Shown here: positions 1-7,948 of the stretch, piece after piece
Layout of the letters: each line of letters starts with the position of its first letter
How positions within the stretch are numbered: position 1 is the first letter of the stretch
DNA from: Limimaricola cinnabarinus
GTDB taxonomy: Bacteria; Pseudomonadota; Alphaproteobacteria; Rhodobacterales; Rhodobacteraceae
Length of the DNA: 64,000 nt
Assembly: GCF_002723615.1 (NCBI RefSeq)
Contig: NZ_KZ304953.1
Coordinates: 1,362-65,361 of the forward strand
Reading direction: 5' to 3'
Notes under the pieces: model-generated
The model's input: only the letters and a program-made list of their open reading frames with translations
Databases searched by the model: none
Told to the model about the DNA's origin: nothing
Translations under genes and position numbers: made by a program

Positions 1-135
1 CATCACTACCGCGTTCGTCAGGCTCGTAAGCTGAAGGGTCGAGACCGTCTCGGAAACGCTCCAGTGGAGCGTTTCAGGTCTCGACGGGCGGAGCCCCGGC
101 GCAGGTTCAAATCCTGCTCCCGCAACCAATCCCCC
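1..135 (+). repeat. tRNA-fMet-derived hairpin repeat, unit 1
   Basis: First copy of a 135-bp direct repeat; it aligns base for base with the next copy starting at 136. Bases 13-35 resemble the anticodon arm of initiator tRNA-Met, but with CGT where CAT is expected. Bases 101-128 match its T-arm, acceptor 3' strand and CCA. Between them sits a hairpin: outer arms 38-46 and 77-85 (9 bp), inner arms 53-63 and 65-75 (11 bp). The 5' half of a tRNA is missing, so this is not a functional tRNA gene. The array may continue to the left of the window. Confidence 0.8.
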
Positions 136-240
136 CATCGCCATTGCGCTCGTCAGGTTCATAACCTGAAGGGTCGAGACCGGCTCGGAAACGCTCCAGT
201 GGAGCGTTTCAGGTCTCGACGGGCAAAGCCCCGGCGCAGG
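136..240 (+). repeat. tRNA-fMet-derived hairpin repeat, unit 2 (left part)
   Basis: Second copy of the repeat, with the anticodon-arm part (CAT anticodon kept) and the same hairpin. It follows unit 1 closely up to GCAGG at 236-240, the first bases of the T-arm, and then the sequence changes completely. The rest of the T-arm and the CCA end are found 11 kb away at 11332-11360. I infer that this copy was split by an insertion. Confidence 0.75.
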
Positions 241-389
241 GGCGACGCCTGCTTCAGATTTGATTCGATCGCCACGCATTAGAAATCCTATAGGAAACTC
301 GGCGACTTCAGAACTTGGCCCCTTCGGATCGAACGGCGCAAGGATGATGCGCGGTTTTGTTCAGCCCCGGTTTCATCGCATGATTGCGA
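241..389. other. Left edge of the inserted region, no gene seen
   Basis: About 150 bp between the broken repeat unit and the end of the SorC-DhaK gene. I see no convincing coding region and no strong terminator hairpin. No target-site duplication can be recognised when this edge is compared with the right edge near 11331. Confidence 0.4.
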
Positions 390-2435
390 TTATGCGTGAT
401 GCCAGGCAGGCGAATGACAGGGATGATCCAACAGGCTTGCCAACTCGTCGTCCAGCAATATCGCTGTGATCGACATGCCGGCCATATCCAGGGACGTGTA
501 GTAGTGACCGATCAAGGTTCGATGCACCATGACACCACGGGCGCGCAGCCGCTGTCTGAGGCGTCGGTTGATGATGTAAAGTTCCATCATCGGCGTGCTG
601 CCGAGCGAATTGACCAAAAGCGCGACCCGATCACCTTCGGCCGGCGCCATTTCCGACAGGATCCGGTCGACAACCAGGTCGGTTGCCTCATCGGCGCCGA
701 CCAGCCTGTCACTGGCGATACCGCGTTCGCCGTGCACCCCGACACCGATCTCCATCTCTTCAGGGCCAATTCGGAAACTGGGGCGGCGCGTTTCGAGGGA
801 CGTGCCCGGTTCAAGGGCGATGCCCATGGTGAAGCACCGTTGCGTCGCACGATTGGCAAGTTCGACGCAGCGCTCCAACGGCAGCATCCGGTCGCATGCG
901 GCACCGGCGATCTTGAAGACGAAGGCATTTCCGGCCACGCCACGCCGCGCTGCGCGCGTCTCAACCGGAGCAGAGGCGATGTCGTCGGTGGTGATGACCG
1001 AGCGCACCGGGATACCCCGTGCGGCGGCCATCTCGGCGGCCATCTCGAAATTCATCACGTCGCCTGAAAAATTGCCGAAGATGTGCAGCACGCCTGCTCC
1101 GCCATCGGCAGCCAGCGTCGCTGCCAGGATCGGATCGGGCGGCGGCGCGGCAAAGACGTTGCCGATGGCGACGGCATCGGCCAGACCGGCCCCGACATAG
1201 CCGAAAAATCCCGGTTCGTGCCCCGATCCGCCGCCGATGACCAAACCCACCTTTCCGGGACGGGGGCCGGTCACGGCTTTCAGCGCGCGCGGCGCGCCTT
1301 CGATGGGGGCCAAGAGCTCGTCATGCGCCAAGACCGCCCCCGCAATCATCTCGCTGACGGCATCCTGGGAGCGATTGAGGAATTTCTTGACCCGCACGCG
1401 CTCGGGCAGGGCGGCAGCTGGCTTGCCGGCGCGCTTGGGGGCGTCGATATCGCGGCCTTCGGAGGCAAGGATCGCGCGGGCCGTATCGGCATCTGTGACC
1501 ATGACGTTGACCAGCCTGCCACGCAGGGCCGCCAGAATGGCCTGTACCTTGTCCATCCCGCCGGCGACACCGATGCGGCAGGGAATCTTGCCCAGGCTGT
1601 CCAGGTCGATGCCGATGGTGCGTGCTTCGAGCGGTCCGTCGACGACCTCGCCCGTGGCCGAAATCAACCGCCCTGCGATGCTGCCTACCGCCGCATTCGC
1701 GTAATCCTGCGCGCTCACCGCGTCGAAGAAACCGCTGCTGTGAATCGTGCTTTCGGGACGCAGCGAAGAGATCCCCAGGATGATGCGGTTCGCCTCGGCC
1801 AGGACCTTCATCTGTCCGGCGATCACCGGTTCGCGCAGCAAGAGCCTGCGCATGTCCGGAGAGGATACGATGGCGGGCGCCGATATCGGAATGCAACGCG
1901 CGCCGAGGGCGTCCGCCAGCGTGGTCGCGCAGGCCTCGGGGGTCCAGGACGTCTTGGCCGTCGTGCCGCCCGTCGCCTGGACGATACGAAGATCCTGCAA
2001 CCCGCCGGGACGGACGCTGTCGGCCATCGACAACACGGTGCGCCCCCAGGTGACCGCGATCGTGTCGCCCGATTGCACCGTCCTGGTCAGAAGCTGCGCC
2101 GCCGCTGCCCCCAACCGGTCTACAAGTGGACTGCCCCCTCCTTCCGAGGGGATCACAAGGCAATCCGACAGGTTGAAATGGTCCTGCAGGCTCTGGGCGA
2201 TGCTGAGGGCGCGAAAGCGATCGGGATCGATCTCGATCGAGACGATGCCCCGCGCCCGCGCATCCGCCAGATAGGCATTGACCGAGGCCCGGGACACGCC
2301 CATCTGCGTCGCGATGTCCCCTTGGGTCATGCCTTCTTCGTAATAGAGCCAAGCCGCCCACAGCAACGGATCTTCGCCGAACCGCAGGGGGCTGCGAACG
2401 GTGCCCCCCACCCGCATCGATTGACCTGCGGTCAT
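390..2435 (-). CDS. SorC-type sugar-binding regulator fused to dihydroxyacetone kinase subunit DhaK
   Basis: A 681-residue two-part protein. Residues about 22-62 form a SorC/DeoR-like helix-turn-helix, and about 75-335 the SorC sugar-phosphate-binding domain (with WGRT near 130). Residues about 348-681 are a complete DhaK domain, with GGGSGHEP at 401-408 and the substrate-binding histidine near 568 in VGVHGERG. DhaK binds the ketose covalently through that histidine; DhaL supplies the nucleotide. The ATG overlaps the stop of the upstream dhaL as ATGA, so the pair is translationally coupled. This start is preferred over open codons further upstream, which lie inside dhaL. It probably represses or activates this operon in response to its own substrate (inference). 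The fusion type exists in databases; its physiology is little characterised to my knowledge. Confidence 0.85.
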   Translation of the reverse strand: MTAGQSMRVGGTVRSPLRFGEDPLLWAAWLYYEEGMTQGDIATQMGVSRASVNAYLADARARGIVSIEIDPDRFRALSIAQSLQDHFNLSDCLVIPSEGGGSPLVDRLGAAAAQLLTRTVQSGDTIAVTWGRTVLSMADSVRPGGLQDLRIVQATGGTTAKTSWTPEACATTLADALGARCIPISAPAIVSSPDMRRLLLREPVIAGQMKVLAEANRIILGISSLRPESTIHSSGFFDAVSAQDYANAAVGSIAGRLISATGEVVDGPLEARTIGIDLDSLGKIPCRIGVAGGMDKVQAILAALRGRLVNVMVTDADTARAILASEGRDIDAPKRAGKPAAALPERVRVKKFLNRSQDAVSEMIAGAVLAHDELLAPIEGAPRALKAVTGPRPGKVGLVIGGGSGHEPGFFGYVGAGLADAVAIGNVFAAPPPDPILAATLAADGGAGVLHIFGNFSGDVMNFEMAAEMAAARGIPVRSVITTDDIASAPVETRAARRGVAGNAFVFKIAGAACDRMLPLERCVELANRATQRCFTMGIALEPGTSLETRRPSFRIGPEEMEIGVGVHGERGIASDRLVGADEATDLVVDRILSEMAPAEGDRVALLVNSLGSTPMMELYIINRRLRQRLRARGVMVHRTLIGHYYTSLDMAGMSITAILLDDELASLLDHPCHSPAWHHA

Positions 2436-3094
2436 GACGAAACCGGGTGCGACCGGACCATGGCCCATTGCGCCATGCTGTCCAGCAGCGCTGCCGCCGA
2501 CGCCGCCCCGGGGTCCAGATGTCCAAGGCTGCGCGGCCCAAGTCGCGCCGCCCGCCCCTTGACCGCCATCATCGCACGGGTTGCCTCGGCACCCTCGGCG
2601 GCAGCCGAGGCTGCATCCTTTAGAATATGCGCGACATCCCGATCCGTTGCCAGACCGGCACGGGCGGCATGGGCCGCAGGGGCCCAAGCGTCGATCATGG
2701 TCTTGTCGCCCGGCTTGCTGGCCCCGCGCAGGGCGATGCCCTCGGACATCGCGATGATCACCTCGGGCAGGCGCGCCAGCGGTATTTCGGTCGTAGCGCC
2801 CAAGGCTTGGGCGGCCCGCATCAGCGCGCTGGCATATAGCGGGCCGGTCGTCGCACCAATCTCGTTCAGCAGTGCGCGGGCGGCCAGCATCATGCCATCG
2901 GCCAGCATCGGCACCGCGGCCTCGTCTTCCGACAGCGCCTTTGCGGCGGCGGCAAAGCCCACCGACATGGCGACCCCGTGATCGGCATCGCCGATCTCGC
3001 CGTCCAGTTCGGCCAGATAATCCTGTTCCTCATCCATGCGCGCGGCAAGGCTGCGGAACAGCGAGGTCAGGTCGTGTCGGGTAAACATCTGCAT
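2432..3094 (-). CDS. dhaL: Dihydroxyacetone kinase subunit DhaL, stand-alone
   Basis: About 220 residues, the usual DhaL length. The nucleotide-binding motif reads GEIGDADHGVAM, near residues 30-41; these aspartates bind Mg-ATP in the family. A later conserved stretch is GDKTMIDAW. No DhaM phosphocarrier is present, so the ATP-using type is likely. It lies 53 bp after the DhaKL fusion gene and overlaps the SorC-DhaK gene by four bases. The likely partner is the DhaK domain of that downstream protein. Start is ATG 3094 or 3088. Confidence 0.85.
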   Translation of the reverse strand: MQMFTRHDLTSLFRSLAARMDEEQDYLAELDGEIGDADHGVAMSVGFAAAAKALSEDEAAVPMLADGMMLAARALLNEIGATTGPLYASALMRAAQALGATTEIPLARLPEVIIAMSEGIALRGASKPGDKTMIDAWAPAAHAARAGLATDRDVAHILKDAASAAAEGAEATRAMMAVKGRAARLGPRSLGHLDPGAASAAALLDSMAQWAMVRSHPVSS

Positions 3095-3147
3095 ATCGAC
3101 GACTATCGGCGCGAAGCCGCGGCGATGCAATGCCGCGGCTTCGCCCA

Positions 3148-4935
3148 TCACGTCCGGGACAGCCGGGTTGCCACGCTGTCCGCCAGCTTCGTCAGGATCA
3201 GCGCGCAAGAGGTCGCGCCCGCATCCAGCACACCGCGCGAGCGTTCCCCAAGTCGGCTGGCACGTCCCAGCCGCGCGACCATGTCGATGGTGCTGTCGCG
3301 GCCTTCCTCGGCCGCCTGCGCCATTGCCATCAGCGCATTCTCGAAGCCGTCGGGGCAGGTGGCCTCATAGGCCGAGATCGCCGGCACCAGGCAGTCGACA
3401 AGGGTCTTGTCGCCCAGTTCGGCAGCGCCCGTGCTCCTGACGCCCTGAAGACCCGCGCGCAGCATGACCCCGAAACCCTCTGCATCGATCGCCTGACGCC
3501 CTTCGATCGCGCGGGCCATGTTGCCGAACATGAACCCATAGAGCGGCCCCATCGACCCACCGATCTCGGTCATCAGCACGTCCGACAGCACCGAAAGCGC
3601 CTCGTCCAGCGTCAGATTCTGACCGGCGATGCGCTCGGCGGCCCGTCCAAAGCCCTTGGCCATGTTGATGCCGTGATCGCCGTCACCGATCAGGCCGTCG
3701 ATCTCGGACAGATAGGCCTTGTTGGCGACGATGACGGATGCCAGATCGGTCACGATGCCGGAGGCCGCGTGCACGTCAAGGCGCGGATCGCTCTCGGCTT
3801 CGGGGGCGCGTTCGATCGTGGCCCCGGCCTTGGCAGCTCCGCTTCGGCGGGGGCGCGGGGCGGATGTCGCGGCGATCGGCTGGACCGGCGCGCCCGACCG
3901 GCTCATCCCCGGTGAGGCGCATTCGACGTCAAGCAGTTCCTTCAGCTCGTCGTCCAGCGCCATGACCGTCAGCGTCGCCCCCACCATTTCGAGCGAAGTG
4001 AAGTAATTGCCGACGAGCGCGCAATGTACCTTCAGGCCCGCGCCCTCCAGCCCGGTCTCAATGCGGTCAAAAAGGACATAAAGCTCGTTGACCGGTGTCG
4101 CGCCCAGACCAGAGACCAGCACCGCGACCTCGGTCCCGGCCTTCAGGTCCTGATCCTCCAGCACGATCCGCAACATGTCGTCGGCGATGTCATCGGCGCG
4201 TTTCAGCGGCTCGACCCGGGCGCCGGGTTCGCCGTGATGGCCGATGCCGACCTCCATCGTGCCGGCGGCGATCTGGAAGTTCGGATGGCCCACCGCCGGA
4301 AGCGTGCAGGGCCCCAAGCCGACGCCGACCGAACGGCAGGCATCGATGGCCTTCTGCGCGGCCGCCTGGACCTGCGCCAGGTCGCCACCAAGCGCCGCGC
4401 GGGCACCGCCGATCTTCCACATGAAGATTTCGCCTGCCACGCCCCGCCGCTTGGCACGCTCGGAGGGCGGGGCCGAACAGACGTCGTCATTGGCGACGAC
4501 CAGCGCCACCTCGATGCCGTCTTCGGCCACCATGTCGCGCGCCATCTTCACGTTCATGTTGTCGCCGGCATAATTGCCGTAAAGCACCGCGACCCCAGCC
4601 CCGCCATCCGCCGCACGGATTGCATCCGCGAAGGCCTGCGCCGTCGGTGACGAGAACAGCTCGCCTACGGCCACGGCATCCACCATGTTGCGCCCGGCAT
4701 AGCCGATGAAGGCGGGTTCGTGGCCCGAACCGCCACCGGTGACGATGCCCACGCGCCCCTCCTGCGGGGCGAAGCGCGACAGCACGACGCGCGGGTTCAT
4801 CGGGTCCTTGCAGACCAGGTCGCCATGCGCCTTGACGAAGCCCGCCACCGTTTCATCGACAATGTCGTCGGGGTCGTTGAAGAACCGCTGCATGGCCAGG
4901 CCGCTCCGGGTATTCACCTCGCTGTTGTCCATCAT
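3148..4935 (-). CDS. Single-chain ketose kinase (DhaK-DhaL fusion, erythrulose/dihydroxyacetone kinase type)
   Basis: 595 residues with DhaK first (about 15-345) and DhaL second (about 385-595), joined by a Pro/Ala/Arg-rich linker. Visible motifs are GGGSGHEP and the histidine loop GIGHHGEPG in DhaK, and IGDGDHGINM in DhaL. One-chain ATP-dependent kinases of this layout phosphorylate dihydroxyacetone or C4 ketoses such as D- or L-erythrulose. The ATG overlaps the stop of the upstream SDR as ATGA. A second candidate start is 4893, at MQRFFNDPDD, where many homologues begin. Substrate is inferred from neighbours only. Confidence 0.85.
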   Translation of the reverse strand: MMDNSEVNTRSGLAMQRFFNDPDDIVDETVAGFVKAHGDLVCKDPMNPRVVLSRFAPQEGRVGIVTGGGSGHEPAFIGYAGRNMVDAVAVGELFSSPTAQAFADAIRAADGGAGVAVLYGNYAGDNMNVKMARDMVAEDGIEVALVVANDDVCSAPPSERAKRRGVAGEIFMWKIGGARAALGGDLAQVQAAAQKAIDACRSVGVGLGPCTLPAVGHPNFQIAAGTMEVGIGHHGEPGARVEPLKRADDIADDMLRIVLEDQDLKAGTEVAVLVSGLGATPVNELYVLFDRIETGLEGAGLKVHCALVGNYFTSLEMVGATLTVMALDDELKELLDVECASPGMSRSGAPVQPIAATSAPRPRRSGAAKAGATIERAPEAESDPRLDVHAASGIVTDLASVIVANKAYLSEIDGLIGDGDHGINMAKGFGRAAERIAGQNLTLDEALSVLSDVLMTEIGGSMGPLYGFMFGNMARAIEGRQAIDAEGFGVMLRAGLQGVRSTGAAELGDKTLVDCLVPAISAYEATCPDGFENALMAMAQAAEEGRDSTIDMVARLGRASRLGERSRGVLDAGATSCALILTKLADSVATRLSRT

Positions 4936-5690
4936 CTCACCGTATATCCGCCATCGACCAGAAGGTCGGCGCCATTGATCATCGCTGCCGCGTCCGAGGC
5001 CAGAAATACCGCCGCCGCCGCGATCTCATCGGGCTCGGCAAAACGGCCGACCGGGATCTGCGCCTTCATCGCGTCGCCCTTGGAGCCCGCCCAAGCCTTG
5101 CGGCCCAGTTCGGTCATCACCACTGTCGGAGAGATGGCGTTGACCGTGATGCCATGCCGGCCCCATTCCAGCGCCAGCGTCTTGGTGACGCCCAGAATGC
5201 CGAATTTTGCCGCGCAATAGGCCACATGCCCCTCGATCGCGACAGAACCCGCCTGGCTGGCCAGGTTGATGATCCGCCCGCCCTTGCCTGCCGCGATCAT
5301 GACGCGACCCACGGCCTGCGCCATGGCGAAGCTGCCGGTCAAGTTGATGTCGATGGTGCGCGTCCATGCCTGGCCCGAGAGATCCTCGGCCGGGGCCAGA
5401 TCCACGATCCCGGCCGAGTTCACCAGGATGTCGATGCCGCCGAAGGCCTCGGTGGCATGTGCGATGGCGGATGCGATGCTGTCTGCGTCGGTCACGTCGC
5501 AGGAAAAGGCACGGGCCTCGCCGGGCAAATCCTCTGCCAGCTGCTCCGCGCTCTCAAGGTTCATGTCCAGCAAGACGATCCTCGCGCCCTGCTGCGAAAA
5601 TGCCTGCGCGATCGCCGCGCCGATCCCCGAGGCGCCCCCCGTGACGACGGCCGTCCTGCCCGCCAGGGAAAAGTCCAGTGAAGCTGCCAT
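4932..5690 (-). CDS. SDR-family polyol/sugar dehydrogenase
   Basis: 252-residue classical short-chain dehydrogenase. It has the NAD(P) motif TGGASGIG near residue 17, NSAG, catalytic serine in NLASQAG and the Tyr/Lys pair in YCAAKFG. The C-terminal DGGYTVR is typical. A GAGGATCGCT ribosome site precedes ATG 5690. It sits between the binding-protein gene and the kinase, in the order polyol dehydrogenase then ketose kinase. D-threitol or another C4/C5 polyol is a reasonable substrate guess; the sequence alone does not decide it. Confidence 0.8.
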   Translation of the reverse strand: MAASLDFSLAGRTAVVTGGASGIGAAIAQAFSQQGARIVLLDMNLESAEQLAEDLPGEARAFSCDVTDADSIASAIAHATEAFGGIDILVNSAGIVDLAPAEDLSGQAWTRTIDINLTGSFAMAQAVGRVMIAAGKGGRIINLASQAGSVAIEGHVAYCAAKFGILGVTKTLALEWGRHGITVNAISPTVVMTELGRKAWAGSKGDAMKAQIPVGRFAEPDEIAAAAVFLASDAAAMINGADLLVDGGYTVR

Positions 5691-5777
5691 AGCGATCCTC
5701 TGTCTGACATGGGACCATCCCCGCCCAAGCGGCTTGCGCGGCGGCAGGGATGATCCGGGAGTGCGTTCCGTGAGTGG

Positions 5778-5802
5778 CCCCCGGCGCCCGTGGGCGCCGG
5801 GG
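5778..5802 (-). promoter_or_regulatory. Intercistronic GC stem-loop after the binding-protein gene
   Basis: Stem of 11 bp (5779-5789 with 5792-5802) between the binding-protein gene and the SDR gene, without a following T-run. Such stems often protect the 3' end of binding-protein mRNA or partly terminate, giving more binding protein than downstream enzymes. The role here is inferred. Confidence 0.5.
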
Positions 5803-5818
5803 AGGGTTTCGGACGGAC

Positions 5819-6811
5819 TTACTGGCGCGCGGCCAGCAGCGCGTCGACGTTCTCGGCCGTAACCGGGGTCCAGGGGACGTTGTATTCGCTGTCGGCACCG
5901 CCATTCCACGGCATGTCAGGATACTGCTTCCAGATGTCGGACATCGGCTCGTAATCGGGGCGGACGGCTTTGATGGCGACGTCGATGGCGCCAAGTGCCT
6001 GCGCCTCGCCATCCTGAAGGATGGAATCCATGCGGCCTTCCTTGACCGCGTTCAGCGCGTCGGTCACGCCGTCCACGCCCGCGATGGCGAAATTGTCGAC
6101 ATCCATGCCCGCGGCACGGATCGCCTCGATCGCACCCAGGGCCATTTCATCGTTCTGCGCGATGACGCCGCGGATGTCATTGCCATGCGAGGTCAGCCAG
6201 TTTTCCATCAGGCTCTGCGCCTCGGCGCGCGACCAGTTGGCGGTCTGGCGCTCCAGGATCTCGACGTCGGGGCATTCGGCCAGGGCTTTTTCGTTGCCCT
6301 CACCGCGCTGGATCTCTCCGGACTGGCCGATGGGGCCTTCGATGATGACGACGTCACCTTCGCAGTTCATCTTGTCCAGGACCGCCTTGGCCTCCAGATA
6401 GCCCGCTTCGACATCGTCCGACCCGACATAAGAGGTCAGCTGATCGCTGTTCACCCGCGCGTTCGAACCGACAACCGGAATGCCCGCCTCGACCGCCAGC
6501 TGGACCGCCGTGGCACCCGCTTCGACATCCATCGGAGCAAAGACGATCGCGTCATAACCTTGGGTGATCATCGTCTCGAACTGATCCTGCTGGACCAGGG
6601 CATCATAACGGCCATCAAAGACCGTCAGTTCGACCATGCCCGACTGGACGGCGGGATGCTTCTCGCCGGCAGCCGACCACAGCTGCATGAATTCGGCGTT
6701 CAGGCCATAGGCGGCCATGCCGATCTTGACCGGATCGTCCTGCGCATGGACGGCTCCCGCCCCCAGCCCCAAGGCAAGCATGCTGGCCGTCATCATCATC
6801 TTCGGTGTCAT
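5819..6811 (-). CDS. Ribose-type ABC transporter, periplasmic sugar/polyol-binding protein
   Basis: 330 residues with a Sec signal peptide ending near residue 23 (VHAQ). The mature part is a Peripla_BP_4 fold of the RbsB/XylF kind. It shows GYDAIVFAPMD, the hinge region GSNARVNSDQ, NDEMALGAIEA and GVDGVTDAL. It captures the substrate in the periplasm for the permease and ATPase encoded just upstream. GGAGGACACCAC precedes ATG 6811. Substrate unknown; the surrounding dehydrogenases and kinases point to a polyol or ketose. Confidence 0.88.
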   Translation of the reverse strand: MTPKMMMTASMLALGLGAGAVHAQDDPVKIGMAAYGLNAEFMQLWSAAGEKHPAVQSGMVELTVFDGRYDALVQQDQFETMITQGYDAIVFAPMDVEAGATAVQLAVEAGIPVVGSNARVNSDQLTSYVGSDDVEAGYLEAKAVLDKMNCEGDVVIIEGPIGQSGEIQRGEGNEKALAECPDVEILERQTANWSRAEAQSLMENWLTSHGNDIRGVIAQNDEMALGAIEAIRAAGMDVDNFAIAGVDGVTDALNAVKEGRMDSILQDGEAQALGAIDVAIKAVRPDYEPMSDIWKQYPDMPWNGGADSEYNVPWTPVTAENVDALLAARQ

Positions 6812-6863
6812 GTGGTGTCCTCCCTTTATGACATTCTCTTCGAGACCTGATGCCGGTTCGGCA

Positions 6864-7886
6864 TCAGTCCTCGGATTTCCGCGAACGGTCCAGCAGCACG
6901 GCCGCGACGATCAGCCCGCCCTTGATGACCTGCTGGTAGTAGGATTCGACCCCCATCAGATCGAGCCCGTTGTTCATCACCCCGATCAGCAGCGCGCCGA
7001 TCACCGTGCCGCTGACACGGCCGATACCGCCTGCCAGGCTGGTGCCGCCGATGACCACGGCCGCGATGGCATCAAGCTCGTAGGCGACGCCGGCCTGCGG
7101 CAAAGCCGACCCGGTGCGGCCCGCCAGGATCATCCCCGCGACCCCCGCCAGCGCCCCGGAAATGGCATAGACCGCAAAACGGATGCGACGGACGGGCAGA
7201 CCCGAAACCTTGGCCGCATGCGGGTTGCCGCCCACGGCATAGACATGGCGGCCAAACCGCGTCTGGGTCAGGACGAAATGCGCCAGCACGAAGACCAGGC
7301 CGAACAGGATGATCGGCACCGGAATGCCCGCGATGTCGCCCGTCCCGATCCAGCGATAGCCGTCGGTCAGCGCAGGCACGGGCCGCCCGCCCGAATAGAT
7401 CAGCGTCAGACCGCGCGCCGCCGATAGCATGCCAAGCGTCGCCACGAAGGCCGGAACGGAAAACCGCGCCACCATCGTGCCCGACACGGCCCCGACGGCG
7501 GTTCCCGTCGCAAGTCCCATCACCACCGCGATCAGCGGCATGTAAGGTGATCCGATCACCCCCGCCGTGCTGGTCGTGGCGAAGCTGGCCGAGACGACCC
7601 CCACCAGCGCCACGACCGAGCCGACCGACAGGTCGATCCCGCGCGTCAGGATGACGAAGGTCATGCCGATCGCCAGGATGCCGTTGATCGAGGTCTGGCG
7701 CAGCACGTTGATGATGTTGCGCTGGCTGAGGAAATTTTCGTTCACCGCGGCCAGAACGACGCATAGCAGGATCAGCGCGATCAGGATGCCGTATCGCTGT
7801 GCCAATGGGCCGATGCGCGTCGTGATCGAGCGCGACTGCTCGGTTCCTGTCCCGGCCGGCGTGGCGGCTTCGATCTGCTTTTCCAA
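6864..7886 (-). CDS. Ribose-type ABC transporter permease
   Basis: 340 residues of the RbsC/AraH family (BPD_transp_2) with about eight to ten hydrophobic segments. Conserved stretches include LTRGIDLSVGS, PAFVATLGML and AVVIGGTSLAGG. The start codon is TTG, chosen because GGGAGGAT lies at the right distance and no ATG occurs near. The protein would dimerise in the inner membrane and pair with the ATPase encoded 62 bp upstream and the binding protein downstream. Confidence 0.88.
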   Translation of the reverse strand: MEKQIEAATPAGTGTEQSRSITTRIGPLAQRYGILIALILLCVVLAAVNENFLSQRNIINVLRQTSINGILAIGMTFVILTRGIDLSVGSVVALVGVVSASFATTSTAGVIGSPYMPLIAVVMGLATGTAVGAVSGTMVARFSVPAFVATLGMLSAARGLTLIYSGGRPVPALTDGYRWIGTGDIAGIPVPIILFGLVFVLAHFVLTQTRFGRHVYAVGGNPHAAKVSGLPVRRIRFAVYAISGALAGVAGMILAGRTGSALPQAGVAYELDAIAAVVIGGTSLAGGIGRVSGTVIGALLIGVMNNGLDLMGVESYYQQVIKGGLIVAAVLLDRSRKSED

Positions 7887-7948
7887 CTTGATCCTCCCTT
7901 TCGTGCATCATGCGCCGCGCAGCCGCCCGCATGGGGCGCGCCGCGCTC

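Noticed and set aside
38-85. Self-splicing intron in the tRNA-like repeat
   Set aside because: The insert is under 70 bases and is a plain hairpin, far too small for a group I or II intron.
1-240. Functional tRNA-Met genes
   Set aside because: The 3' half and CCA are there, but no 5' acceptor or D-arm precedes them and a long hairpin interrupts the fold. Two of three copies have lost the CAT anticodon.
1-240. CRISPR array
   Set aside because: The 135-bp units repeat over their whole length, with no short repeats and variable spacers, and no cas genes are near.
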